From positions 1,042,189 through 1,106,188 of the forward strand of contig NZ_JAVJSC010000003.1 in NCBI RefSeq assembly GCF_040219635.1: a DNA stretch of 64,000 nucleotides, written 5' to 3'. Made by a program: the position numbers and the translations under genes. The stretch is from Pyruvatibacter sp. Lineage in GTDB: Bacteria; Pseudomonadota; Alphaproteobacteria; CGMCC-115125. Under the pieces are notes generated by a model. It was not told where the DNA came from, searched no databases, and saw only the letters and a list, made by a program, of their open reading frames with translations. Of the stretch, positions 8,766 to 17,191 are shown piece by piece (within the stretch, counting starts at the first letter, position 1; each line of letters starts with the position of its first letter).

Positions 8766-8806
8766 AGGGCGGCCCGCGAATAGCGGACCGCCCTTGTCTT
8801 TTTTTT
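8766..8806. terminator. Rho-independent terminator between convergent genes
   Basis: GGGCGGCCCGC (8767-8777) pairs with GCGGACCGCCC (8783-8793) with one mismatch and a 5-base loop. A long T run follows at about 8799-8806, serving the plus-strand MipA-like gene. The minus-strand symporter gene ends just beyond it. Confidence 0.8.
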
Positions 8807-8822
8807 CCAGCGTTAAATGCTG

Positions 8823-10595
8823 CTAGTGCGCGTGGGCGACGCCTGCACCTGTTGGCACGCGGATGTCTTCCACCATGTCCTGCACTTCCAGGGGCGGCGC
8901 TGCGGTAAACATCCGTACCACGAAGGCCACAACGAAGTTCAGCACCATGCCGACCGTGCCAATGCCTTCAGGCGAGATGCCCAGTAGCCAGTGTTCCGCC
9001 GAGTTGAGGTCGGGCGACACGAACTTGAAGTACACGATGTAGGCAAAGGTGAAGGTCAGGCCTGTCACCATGCCGGCAATCGCGCCCTCGCGGTTCATGC
9101 CCTTGAGGAAGATGCCCATCAGGATCGCCGGGAACAACGAGGCGGCCGCCAGCCCGAAGGCAAAAGCCACCACCTGCGCCACAAATCCCGGCGGATTGAT
9201 CCCCAGATAGCCCGCCACACCGATGGCAACCGCCGCTGCAATACGCGCGTATCGCAGCTCCTGCTTGTCAGTGATGTTGGGCATCAGCGTTTTCTTCATC
9301 AGGTCATGGCTGATGGAGGTTGAGACCACCAGCAACAGGCCCGCAGCGGTTGAGAGCGCGGCAGCGAGGCCGCCCGCAGCCACCAGTGCAATCACCCAGC
9401 CGGGAAGCTGTGCGATTTCCGGGTTGGCCAGAACGAAGATGTCGCGGTCTACATAAATCTCGTTGGCCGCGTCGCTTGGCGTATTGGCCAACGCCCGCTC
9501 GCCGCTTGCACCCATCTCGCCCGTAAAGTCCGGTGAACCCGCATATGGCGCACCCGCTCCATACTGAATGATACCGTCGCCGTTCTTGTCCATCCAGCCG
9601 ATGAGACCTATCTGCTCCCAGTTCTGGAGCCAGGCAGGCGCTTCCTGGTACTGGGTGTTGTTGACCGTCTCAATAAAATTGAGGCGGGCGAATGCCGCCA
9701 CCGCCGGTGCTGTTGTGTAAAGCAGGGCAATGAAGATGAGCGCCCACAGGGCCGAGATGCGCGCATCCGACACTTTGGGCACCGTGAAGAACCGCACAAT
9801 CACATGCGGCAGCCCGGCAGTGCCCACCATCAGCGCGAAGGTGATGGCAAACACGTCAATCACCTGTTTTGATCCATCCGTGTATGCACTGAAACCAAGG
9901 TCAACAAGTGTGGCATCCAGTTTAGCCAGCACGGAAAGTCCTGAGCCATCGGCCACCGTGGCCCCAAGGCCAAGCTGCGGAATGGGATTGCCGGTAATCA
10001 GGATGGAAATGAAGATCGCCGGCACCAGATACGCGAAGATGAGCACGCAATACTGCGCCACCTGCGTATAGGTAATGCCCTTCATGCCGCCGAGCACCGC
10101 ATAGACGAAAACCACCGCCATGCCGAGCACCACGCCCATCTCGATTTCCACCTCAAGGAACCGCGAAAACACGATGCCCACACCGCGCATCTGCCCGGCC
10201 ACATAGGTGAAGGAAATAAAAATCAGGCAGATGACACCCACAATGCGTGCTGTCGATGAGTAATACCGCTCGCCTATGAAGTCCGGCACGGTGAACTGGC
10301 CGAACTTGCGCAGATAGGGCGCCAGCAGCAGCGCCAGCAGCACATAGCCGCCGGTCCAGCCCATGAGATATACCGAGCCGTCATAGCCGGCAAAGGCAAT
10401 GATGCCCGCCATCGAAATAAACGAGGCAGCGCTCATCCAGTCCGCCGCGGTTGCCATGCCGTTGGCAATCGGGTGGACGCCGCCGCCTGCAACATAAAAC
10501 TCGCTTGTTGAACCAGCGCGCGCCCATAGCGCAATGCCGACATAAAGCGCGAATGATGCGCCGACGAAGATGTAAATCAGTGTTTGCGTTTCCAT
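8823..10595 (-). CDS. Sodium/solute symporter, large subunit (SSS family, ActP-like)
   Basis: 590-residue inner-membrane transporter of the SSS family, with about 13-14 predicted transmembrane helices. Family blocks include GMATAADWMSAASFISMAG, GYVLLALLLAPYLRKFGQFT, the sodium-site-like GGLAAALSTAAGLLLVVSTS and the tail MVEDIRVPTGAG. A large extracytoplasmic insert contains DKNGDGIIQYG, a Ca2+-loop-like sequence seen in this subfamily. The paired small DUF4212 subunit is encoded 24 bases upstream, identifying the two-gene organic-acid symporter type (acetate or similar carboxylate). GGGGG precedes the ATG. Confidence 0.9.
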   Translation of the reverse strand: METQTLIYIFVGASFALYVGIALWARAGSTSEFYVAGGGVHPIANGMATAADWMSAASFISMAGIIAFAGYDGSVYLMGWTGGYVLLALLLAPYLRKFGQFTVPDFIGERYYSSTARIVGVICLIFISFTYVAGQMRGVGIVFSRFLEVEIEMGVVLGMAVVFVYAVLGGMKGITYTQVAQYCVLIFAYLVPAIFISILITGNPIPQLGLGATVADGSGLSVLAKLDATLVDLGFSAYTDGSKQVIDVFAITFALMVGTAGLPHVIVRFFTVPKVSDARISALWALIFIALLYTTAPAVAAFARLNFIETVNNTQYQEAPAWLQNWEQIGLIGWMDKNGDGIIQYGAGAPYAGSPDFTGEMGASGERALANTPSDAANEIYVDRDIFVLANPEIAQLPGWVIALVAAGGLAAALSTAAGLLLVVSTSISHDLMKKTLMPNITDKQELRYARIAAAVAIGVAGYLGINPPGFVAQVVAFAFGLAAASLFPAILMGIFLKGMNREGAIAGMVTGLTFTFAYIVYFKFVSPDLNSAEHWLLGISPEGIGTVGMVLNFVVAFVVRMFTAAPPLEVQDMVEDIRVPTGAGVAHAH

Positions 10596-10619
10596 GTGAT
10601 GTCCCCCTGTGATCCCGAT

Positions 10620-10976
10620 CTAGTCGTCGTCAACGCCGTAGCGCCGATCGATGCGTTTCATCGCCACCACGTAGATGGCGATGAGGGCAATGAAGACGTA
10701 GATCGAGCCCTGCTGGGCCCACCAGAAACCGAGTTTGAAGCCGAAGAACTGAATTGAGTTCAGTGGTTCGGCAAACAGAATGCCAAAGCCGAATGACACA
10801 ATGAACCAGACTGCCAGAAGCACCCCCAGCAGTTGCAGGTTGGCGTGCCAGTATCCGCGCACGCTGGCTTCCGACAAAACTTCCGTATCGTGATGATCGT
10901 GGGCAGGCATGTTGCCGCCCTCGTGGTGATAGACGGCAGGTTTGCCGTCGCCGCCACCATTTTGGGGTGTGGACAT
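10620..10976 (-). CDS. DUF4212 protein, small subunit of sodium/solute symporter
   Basis: 118 residues. A His-rich N-terminal tail (YHHEGGNMPAHDHHDTE) is followed by the conserved YWHANLQLLGVLLAVWFIVSFGFGILF, a second helix (GSIYVFIALIAIYVVAMKRIDRRYGV) and an acidic end. This matches the small subunit that accompanies SSS-family carboxylate symporters. The Shine-Dalgarno AAGGAGGGG lies 6 bases before the ATG. It is the first gene of a two-gene operon with the large subunit. A candidate Fnr-type box lies 91-104 bases upstream of the start. Confidence 0.9.
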   Translation of the reverse strand: MSTPQNGGGDGKPAVYHHEGGNMPAHDHHDTEVLSEASVRGYWHANLQLLGVLLAVWFIVSFGFGILFAEPLNSIQFFGFKLGFWWAQQGSIYVFIALIAIYVVAMKRIDRRYGVDDD

Positions 10977-11066
10977 GCCATCCCCTCCTTGTTTCTGACC
11001 CTGAACGCTTTTGTTTTTGTGCGATTAGGCTAAATGCGTGCCCGGGCGATTGATAGCGATTGCTGC

Positions 11067-11080
11067 TTGACCTAGGTCAA
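11067..11080. promoter_or_regulatory. Candidate Fnr/FixK/Dnr-type box, perfect palindrome
   Basis: TTGACCTAGGTCAA is a perfect match to TTGAY-N4-RTCAA. It lies between the divergent symporter operon (start 10976) and the flavin monooxygenase (start 11167), so it could serve either side. Confidence 0.55.
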
Positions 11081-11166
11081 GACTGCTATGCTCAACCAAT
11101 AGGCAGATTACGGATAAACGCCGTGCGCTGGTTCTCTGAACGCACCTCATATGGCAGGCTTCCCCG

Positions 11167-12390
11167 ATGAAAGCAGTGATTGCAGGTGGCGGTATTGGCG
11201 GGCTGACGGCAGCGCTTGCGTTCCGGCATTTTGGCTGGGACGTGGACGTATTTGAGCGCGCGCCTGAGTTGGGCGAGGTGGGGGCCGGCATCCAGATCAG
11301 CCCCAACGGCATGAAAGTGCTGCAGGCGCTGGGCGTTGCACAGCGCATTGAGGCGTCAGCCTTCGAGCCCGAAGCACTGGAGTTCCGCATGGGGCAGTCC
11401 GGTGTGCGCGTGTTTCGCGTGCCTGTAGGTGACGCTGCCCGCCAGCGCTGGGGTGCGCCATATCTGCATGTGCACCGAGCAGACCTTGTGGCGGCTCTTG
11501 CAGCGCAGCTTGAAGCCGGCGACGCGCCAGGCGCTGCGGGCAGCGTGCATCTCTCTACCGCTGTCAGTGGTTATGAAAACACTTCTTCTGGCGTCACAGC
11601 AAAGCTGGGCAGCAGCGGAAGTGTGCAAGGCGACGTATTGATCGGCGCAGATGGCATTCATTCATCCATCCGTACACAGATGGTTGGTGCGGACGCACCA
11701 GTTTTTACCGGCAACGTGGCCTGGCGCGCTGTAGTGCCTATGGATCAGCTTGGTGACCTTGCCCCACCGCCCACAGCCTGCGTCTGGGCGGGCCCGGGGC
11801 GTCATGCGGTTACGTACAGGTTGCGCCGTGGAACCCTCGCCAACTTTGTGGGCGTGGTGGAGCGTGACGATTGGCGCAGCGAAAGCTGGACGCAGCAAGG
11901 CACCCGCGACGAAGCGCTGGCAGACTATGCAGGCTGGCACCCGATACTCACCAACCTGATAGAGCGCGCCGATGCCCATTACCGCTGGGCATTGTTCGAC
12001 CGCAAACCGCTGCCGCGCTGGAGCGATGGTCGCGTGTGCCTTATGGGCGATGCCGCGCACCCCACACTCCCATTCATGGCGCAGGGCGCCGTGATGGCAA
12101 TCGAGGATGCTTACGTGTTGGCGCGTGAATGTGCGGCGGCACCCGATGATATTTCGTCGGCGCTTGAACGGGTGTATGCACTGCGCATCGCGCGCACCAG
12201 CGGCGTGCAAAAAGGATCACGCGCCAACGCCGCAACCTTTCACAAGCGCACATCTCTGGCACAGCTCTCAACCTACGGCCCCATGTGGCTTGCAGGCCAA
12301 CTGGCACCGGGCTTCGTATTGTCACGGCAGGACTGGCTCTACGCAGAAGACGTTACAGCCCCAACTGCCGCGCGGTCAGGTCGCGCATGA
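11167..12390 (+). CDS. FAD-dependent monooxygenase, salicylate-hydroxylase type
   Basis: 407-residue group A flavoprotein hydroxylase. The N-terminal GGGIGGLTAALAFRHFGWDVDVFER is the FAD-binding Rossmann motif ending in the ribose-binding Glu. GADGIHS near residue 160 is the DG motif, and GDAAHPTLPFMAQGAVMAIEDA near residue 297 is the second FAD motif. Such enzymes hydroxylate an aromatic acid using NAD(P)H and O2; the sequence resembles salicylate and 3-hydroxybenzoate hydroxylases, but the substrate is not certain. It overlaps the acyl-CoA dehydrogenase gene tail-to-tail by 38 bases. It starts 87 bases after the Fnr-type palindrome. Confidence 0.88.
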   Translation: MKAVIAGGGIGGLTAALAFRHFGWDVDVFERAPELGEVGAGIQISPNGMKVLQALGVAQRIEASAFEPEALEFRMGQSGVRVFRVPVGDAARQRWGAPYLHVHRADLVAALAAQLEAGDAPGAAGSVHLSTAVSGYENTSSGVTAKLGSSGSVQGDVLIGADGIHSSIRTQMVGADAPVFTGNVAWRAVVPMDQLGDLAPPPTACVWAGPGRHAVTYRLRRGTLANFVGVVERDDWRSESWTQQGTRDEALADYAGWHPILTNLIERADAHYRWALFDRKPLPRWSDGRVCLMGDAAHPTLPFMAQGAVMAIEDAYVLARECAAAPDDISSALERVYALRIARTSGVQKGSRANAATFHKRTSLAQLSTYGPMWLAGQLAPGFVLSRQDWLYAEDVTAPTAARSGRA

Positions 12391-13555
12391 TTTCTTCCGA
12401 GCCGCCGCCAATGGCGTTGACCCGCACTTCGCGATAAATCCGCTCAACACGTCCGCCACGCAGATAGCCGTTGCCGCCCAAAATCTGCATGGCCTCGCGC
12501 GCACAAAACTCCATCGTGGTTGTCGCCTGAACCTTCAGCATGCTGAGGTCTGCCACCGGCGTTTCGCCCTGTCCAACGCGCCACGCACACATTTCAAGAT
12601 AGGCCTGCGTTGCCTGAATGCGCTGATACATGTCGGCAATCTTGTGGCGGATCACCTGATGGTCTGCCAGCCGCTTGCCAAACGTTGTGCGCTCGCGTGC
12701 CCATGCTGCTGCGTCTTCCAGGCACACCCGTGCCATGGCATTGGCACCAGCGGCCATGCCCAGCCGCTCGCCGTTGAAGTTCATCATGATGCCGATAAAG
12801 CCGTTGTTTTCAGTGCCGATGAGATCGCTCTTTGGCACTTTCACGTCGTCAAAATAAATCGCCGCGGTGTCAGAGGCCCACCAGCCCATTTTCTTGAGCG
12901 GGGTGCGCGAGACACCAGGCAGCTTTGCGTCAATCAGCAACAGCGAAATGCCCTTGGTGCCGTCGCCACCGGTGCGCACGGCAGTGGTAAAATAGTCCGC
13001 CCGCATACCGCCGGTGATAAACATCTTGGAGCCGTTGACCAGGTAGTGGTCGCCCTTGTCCACGGCGCGGGTGTGAATGTTGGCCACGTCAGAGCCGCCC
13101 GATGGCTCGGTGATGGCCAGAGATATGTGCGTGTCGCCGTCGAGCACGGACGGCGCAATCCGCTCTTTCATTTCTTCAGAACCGATATTGATAATCGGCG
13201 GCAGACCGATGCCATGCACCATCAGGCTGGCATTGATGCCGCCCGCGCCAATGCGCGCCAGTTCTTCAGAGGTCACAATGCCGTGGAACTGGTCGATGCC
13301 CTCCTTGATGCCGCCATACGCTTCCGGATAGCCCATCCGCAGCAGGCCCACGTCGGCGGCCTTTTTGTACAGCTCCTCAGGAAATGCCTCCGCCTCGTCC
13401 CACTCGGAGGCATAGGGCATGATCTCTTTTTCAACCCATTTGCGCAGCGTCTGCCGCCAGGCGTCATGGTCGGCTGTCAGAAACGGCGACGGCGGGCGGG
13501 TGGTATCGAAATTGAGATCGGGCCGGGATTTGAGCGGCGTGGCAGCTTGTGACAT
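12353..13555 (-). CDS. Acyl-CoA dehydrogenase
   Basis: 400-residue FAD-dependent dehydrogenase that introduces a double bond into acyl-CoA and passes electrons to electron-transfer flavoprotein. Motifs include LAITEPSGGSDVANIHTRA in the flavin/substrate region, GERLGMAAGANAMARVCLEDA, and the C-terminal MQILGGNGYLRGGRVERIYREVR and GGGSEEIMRDL. The ATG at 13555 has GAGGA 8 bases upstream; the in-frame start at 13570 is less likely. A candidate Fnr-type box lies 51 bases upstream. Chain length cannot be assigned. Confidence 0.93.
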   Translation of the reverse strand: MSQAATPLKSRPDLNFDTTRPPSPFLTADHDAWRQTLRKWVEKEIMPYASEWDEAEAFPEELYKKAADVGLLRMGYPEAYGGIKEGIDQFHGIVTSEELARIGAGGINASLMVHGIGLPPIINIGSEEMKERIAPSVLDGDTHISLAITEPSGGSDVANIHTRAVDKGDHYLVNGSKMFITGGMRADYFTTAVRTGGDGTKGISLLLIDAKLPGVSRTPLKKMGWWASDTAAIYFDDVKVPKSDLIGTENNGFIGIMMNFNGERLGMAAGANAMARVCLEDAAAWARERTTFGKRLADHQVIRHKIADMYQRIQATQAYLEMCAWRVGQGETPVADLSMLKVQATTTMEFCAREAMQILGGNGYLRGGRVERIYREVRVNAIGGGSEEIMRDLTARQLGL

Positions 13556-13605
13556 GGGGCAGATCCTCAAAGGGTTTTGTGATTTCCACCCATTGTGACG
13601 CAGGG

Positions 13606-13619
13606 TTGATGCACGTCAA
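13606..13619. promoter_or_regulatory. Candidate Fnr/FixK-type box
   Basis: TTGATGCACGTCAA matches TTGAY-N4-RTCAA at every defined position. It lies in the divergent region 51 bases upstream of the acyl-CoA dehydrogenase and 89 bases upstream of a small Cys-containing protein. Confidence 0.5.
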
Positions 13620-13707
13620 CGCACGATTGGCCTGCGCCTGGCATAACGGGCTGTGCTCCAGACCATGACGGTTGCGTGTGGAGCCGCTACAGGAGGCCAC
13701 AAAGCCT

Positions 13708-13917
13708 ATGGAGAAAGTCTGCCTTGATCGCCTGAACGACGTCAGCGCGCTGATCGAGTTCAACATGACCAGCGAAGCTGCCGAGCATCTCACTGCGTTT
13801 CACACCTGCGCCGAGCGTTCAGACTGTAGCTACTGGCAAAGCTGCGCGCGCAGGGTGGAAGACTTGTGGAGCCGTCAGATGTACGCCGCTCAGCCTGACA
13901 GACGGCGTCCGGCCTAA
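13708..13917 (+). CDS. Small cysteine-containing protein of unknown function
   Basis: 69 residues. The ATG at 13708 is preceded by AGGAGG at 13691-13696, which favours it over an in-frame start at 13672. Four Cys occur: one at residue 5 and three in HTC-x5-C-x5-C (residues 34, 40, 46), with a nearby Tyr-Trp and two His. This could be a metal- or cluster-binding or redox-sensing helix pair, but no family is recognised. It is divergent from the acyl-CoA dehydrogenase with a Fnr-like box between them. The strong ribosome-binding site supports a real gene. Confidence 0.6.
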   Translation: MEKVCLDRLNDVSALIEFNMTSEAAEHLTAFHTCAERSDCSYWQSCARRVEDLWSRQMYAAQPDRRRPA

Positions 13918-13920
13918 GCG

Positions 13921-14529
13921 CTAAACAGCTGCTGCATAGGGAGGAGCCGGGTCATATTCCATCGCCCGCTGTGTGGCGCGCGCGTGATCTTCGCCGTGCA
14001 TCTGTCCCACCAGCCACAGCGCCATATCTATTCCCGCTGACACACCTGCCGCCGTCACAACCTTGCCGTCGCGCACATAGCGTGTGTTTTCCAGAACGCT
14101 GGCCGCTTCGTTGCGCTCGCGCAACTGGTCAATGAAGGCCCAGTGTGTTGTGACGCGCTTGTTTTTTGCGGGGCCGGCGGCTGTCAGAATAAGCGCACCT
14201 GTGCACACACTGGTTGTCCACGTGGTGCCCGCATCCACCTTCGCGACCCAGTCCAGAACATCGGCATTGTTCACCAGTGTGCGGGTGCCTTCCCCGCCGG
14301 GAACAAGCAGCACGTCTAGCGCAGGCGCATCATCAAAGCCTGCATGGGCATTGACCGTCATGCCTTTGCGGCAGGCCACAGGCTTGCCCGACTGCGAAAT
14401 CAGCATCACGTTGTCCGGCTCCGGCTTACCCAGATAGGTGAACACCTCGTTGGCCATGGTGAACACTTCATAAGGGCCGACAAAATCCAGTTCTTCGGCG
14501 TCATCAAAAATCAGCAGGCCAATGTTCAT
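13921..14529 (-). CDS. DJ-1/PfpI-family protein, isonitrile-hydratase-like
   Basis: 202 residues, one DJ-1/PfpI domain throughout. The nucleophilic Cys sits in TTSVCTGALILTAAG around residue 110, the nucleophile elbow of this superfamily. LLIFDDAEELDFVGPYEVF near the N terminus and LLVPGGEGTRTL match isonitrile hydratase and related proteins. The start codon overlaps the stop of the GlxA-type regulator as ATGA, so the two are co-translated. The likely function is hydration or detoxification of a small molecule, or glyoxalase-like activity. Confidence 0.85.
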   Translation of the reverse strand: MNIGLLIFDDAEELDFVGPYEVFTMANEVFTYLGKPEPDNVMLISQSGKPVACRKGMTVNAHAGFDDAPALDVLLVPGGEGTRTLVNNADVLDWVAKVDAGTTWTTSVCTGALILTAAGPAKNKRVTTHWAFIDQLRERNEAASVLENTRYVRDGKVVTAAGVSAGIDMALWLVGQMHGEDHARATQRAMEYDPAPPYAAAV

Positions 14530-15644
14530 TGTACGGATCCTTGAGTGGGAGATTGCAGGGTGAGGTTTGTGACCGGTCCGTGTGGCCCCACAACAGGCAT
14601 CCGCCTGAAGCGCGCCCGATAGTCAGCCGGGCTGACGCCAACACGACGATGAAACGCGCGGCGCATTTGTTCAGCGCTTGAAAACCCGCAGGACCAGGCG
14701 ATGGTTTCGGTGTCGTCGGCTGTTTCTTCAAGGTGGCGGCGTGCTGCTTCCACCCGTGCCACTTCCACAAACCGCCCCGGCGTCAGACCTGTCTCGCTTA
14801 CAAACGCACGGGCCAATGTGCGCTCGCTCATATGGGCGCGATCTGCCAGTGCGGGCACGGACAAGTCGTCGGCCACATGGTCGAGTACGTATTGCGCAAT
14901 GTCGCCGATCTTGCCTTTGGACGCATGCTGCGCCACGAGCTGTGCTGAAAATTGTGACTGCCCGCCGGGGCGGATCATGAACAACACATGGCGACGCGCA
15001 ACCGACAGCGCCATGTCGCGCCCGCAGTCTTCTTCCACCAGCGCCAGCGCCAGATCCATGCCCGCCGTCACACCCGCTGAAGACCACACATGTTCGTCGC
15101 GCACATAAATTGAATCCGCGTCCACCGTGAGCGATGGAAACATCCGCGCCAATACGTGCGACACATTCCAGTGCGTTGTGACGCGCCGTCCGTCGATCAG
15201 CCCGGCGCGGGCCAGAATGAACGTGCCGGTGCACACCGACGCAATGCGCTTTGCCGCAGCGCCCGCCCGCGCCACAACATCCAGCACGGCGGGGTCATCC
15301 ATCGCCTGTGCCGTGCCGTCACCGCCGGGCACCATGAGCGTATGCAGACCTTCAAGATAATCGTCCGTAAGCGCATCAAAACCGACATCCGCCACAAGCT
15401 GCATACCTGATGTGGTGCGAAACGGGCCGGGCTGTGCTGCGGCAATCACCAGCTCGTAGGCGGGCTGGTCGTCGCCGGGCTGTGGCGTGTAGCCATCCGG
15501 TGCCCACGATTTGGGGTTGCGGCGCGCATCGTTGACGCCCGCCAAAATCTCCAGCGGCCCGGTAATGTCGAGAATCTGCACGTCCGGATAGGCAATCATC
15601 AGGACGCGGTGCGGCTGCGCAGATGTGCGGGTGTTTTTGCTCAT
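14526..15644 (-). CDS. GlxA-family AraC-type transcriptional regulator
   Basis: About 372 residues from the ATG at 15644; an in-frame start at 15707 exists, and neither has a strong ribosome-binding site. The N-terminal DJ-1/PfpI-like sensor (HRVLMIAYPDVQILDITGPLEIL; SVCTGTFILARAGLIDGRRVTTHW) is followed by an AraC-type double HTH (ADRAHMSERTLARAFVSETG, then FSSAEQMRRAFHRRVGVSPADYR). Because the next gene encodes a stand-alone DJ-1 protein and overlaps by 4 bases, the regulator probably controls that operon in response to a related ligand. Confidence 0.9.
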   Translation of the reverse strand: MSKNTRTSAQPHRVLMIAYPDVQILDITGPLEILAGVNDARRNPKSWAPDGYTPQPGDDQPAYELVIAAAQPGPFRTTSGMQLVADVGFDALTDDYLEGLHTLMVPGGDGTAQAMDDPAVLDVVARAGAAAKRIASVCTGTFILARAGLIDGRRVTTHWNVSHVLARMFPSLTVDADSIYVRDEHVWSSAGVTAGMDLALALVEEDCGRDMALSVARRHVLFMIRPGGQSQFSAQLVAQHASKGKIGDIAQYVLDHVADDLSVPALADRAHMSERTLARAFVSETGLTPGRFVEVARVEAARRHLEETADDTETIAWSCGFSSAEQMRRAFHRRVGVSPADYRARFRRMPVVGPHGPVTNLTLQSPTQGSVQ

Positions 15645-15770
15645 GGCAAAAACACTACGCCCCTCACCGCATGGCGGAAAGGCCAAATACCCCACCAAAA
15701 CCGCCAAGAAGGAAAAGGGCGAAGGTCAGGAATCCGACGTAACCATGCCTGGAAGCCTAAAACCCCCCGT

Positions 15771-16625
15771 CTAGCTCGCCAACGTGCACTTGCCGTTGTT
15801 GATAACCACCACATCGCGCTCTTTCAGGCGCGCGCGAAACGAGGCCACGTTTGCGTCTTTCCAGATGTCCATCAGAATTGTTTCGCCGGGAAACACCGGC
15901 GACGAAAACCGCACGTCAAATCCGGTAATTTTGGTGTGGTCGTAGTCGGCTACTGCGCCCAGCAGCGCCCGGCAGCAGGTGCCGTAGGTACACAGCCCAT
16001 GCAGAATGGGCGCAGGAAAGCCCGCCGCCTTGGCAAACTCAGGGTCTGAGTGCAGCGGGTTGCGGTCGCCGGACAGCCGGTAGAGCAGTGCCTGGTCGTG
16101 CCGTGTATCCACCTCAACGGTCTGGTCGGGTGCGCGATCAGGAATGGCGTGTGGCTTGGGCGCACCGTCCTTGGGCCCGCCAAACCCGCCGTCGCCGCGG
16201 GCAAATGTGGTGCTGGTCAGCGTACACAGCGGGTCGCCCGATTCTGCAAGCCGGATGTCGGTCTGCGTGACAATGACCGCGCCTTTATCGGCGCCCTTGT
16301 CATATGCGCCAATCACCTTGCTGTCGGCGATGATGTCAGCAGCGGCGGGCAGTGGCTGGTGCAGGGTCAGTTTTTGTTCCCCATGCACGACCATCACATA
16401 GTTGATACCGGAATCGCGCAACGGCCCGGCACCCCAGGCGATGACCGTTGCCATGGTAGGCACGGTCTTGAGGCCGCTTTCATAAACATACGGCAGCTCT
16501 TTGGGCGCCAGCGGGTCGCGCGCCATGCCGACGCCGAGTGCATAGAGCATCGTTTCGCGGTCGCCATAGGAAAACGTTTCGCCGGTCGATGTCAGCGACA
16601 TGATGTGATCGTAATCAATAGCCAT
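15771..16625 (-). CDS. MaoC-type (R)-specific enoyl-CoA hydratase
   Basis: 284 residues with two hotdog domains, as in hydratase 2 of the multifunctional enzyme type 2. The N-terminal half begins FSYGDRETMLYALGVGM. The C-terminal MaoC domain holds the catalytic signature YRLSGDRNPLHSDPEFAKAAGFPAPILHGLCTYG, where Asp and His carry out hydration. The product is (R)-3-hydroxyacyl-CoA from trans-2-enoyl-CoA. The ATG at 16625 has GAGG upstream; the annotated frame extends 4 codons further but lacks a better site. It is divergent from a small secreted protein. Confidence 0.9.
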   Translation of the reverse strand: MAIDYDHIMSLTSTGETFSYGDRETMLYALGVGMARDPLAPKELPYVYESGLKTVPTMATVIAWGAGPLRDSGINYVMVVHGEQKLTLHQPLPAAADIIADSKVIGAYDKGADKGAVIVTQTDIRLAESGDPLCTLTSTTFARGDGGFGGPKDGAPKPHAIPDRAPDQTVEVDTRHDQALLYRLSGDRNPLHSDPEFAKAAGFPAPILHGLCTYGTCCRALLGAVADYDHTKITGFDVRFSSPVFPGETILMDIWKDANVASFRARLKERDVVVINNGKCTLAS

Positions 16626-16750
16626 GGAAAACCTCACCTGGGTTCATTTGCTTGTGTGTTGCGCCAAGCAAAGCGCGGCATTCGTGTTGATGCAAGTGGG
16701 GTATAGTGGATGGGCGTTTCTACAGGCGTGGATAAGCGGGAGGTTGCCAG

Positions 16751-17188
16751 ATGAAAAGGTTGGGGCTGAGTATTGCCGTTGCGGTTGGCATTGCATCTGC
16801 GGTGCTGTCAGCCCACGCGGAGATTCCCGGCGCGGACATGCAGGTAGTTACGCCGCCGGGCGAAATGACCAGCGCCATCCGCGCCGTCTTCCCGGAGGCC
16901 TACTCTCAGTTCATGACGGTGAGTTACGAGCGGCAGGATGCAGGCACGGGCCGCGTGCCGGAGATATGGCCGAAGGACGCAAGTTTTCTGGTGCCCGCCA
17001 GCGCCTATTCAAACACCATTGAGGCAGAGCTTGATGGCAGGGTGGCAGACGTCATCGCCCGCGTGTTACGCCCCGGCGACGCCCACTGCGAAAGCGTGCA
17101 GGTGGGCGACGTCGAGGAGTATGGCTGGATGGCGTGGCCAGATAAAACCGTCCGCAAGATCACCATCACATTTGGCGTGGCGTGCTAG
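16751..17188 (+). CDS. Secreted protein of unknown function
   Basis: 145 residues with a clear Sec signal peptide (KRLGLSIAVAVGIASAVLSAHA). The mature domain holds two Cys (DAHCESVQV and the C-terminal VAC), probably a disulfide in the periplasm, and ends with a strand-rich WPDKTVRKITITFGVAC. GGGAGG precedes the ATG. It is monocistronic, convergent with the small membrane-protein gene whose stop is only 3 bases away. No family is recognised. Confidence 0.75.
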   Translation: MKRLGLSIAVAVGIASAVLSAHAEIPGADMQVVTPPGEMTSAIRAVFPEAYSQFMTVSYERQDAGTGRVPEIWPKDASFLVPASAYSNTIEAELDGRVADVIARVLRPGDAHCESVQVGDVEEYGWMAWPDKTVRKITITFGVAC

Positions 17189-17191
17189 CCG

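Noticed and set aside
12353..12390. 38-base tail-to-tail overlap as evidence of a wrong frame
   Set aside because: Both genes keep family-like C termini, so the overlap is real and not unusual for convergent genes.
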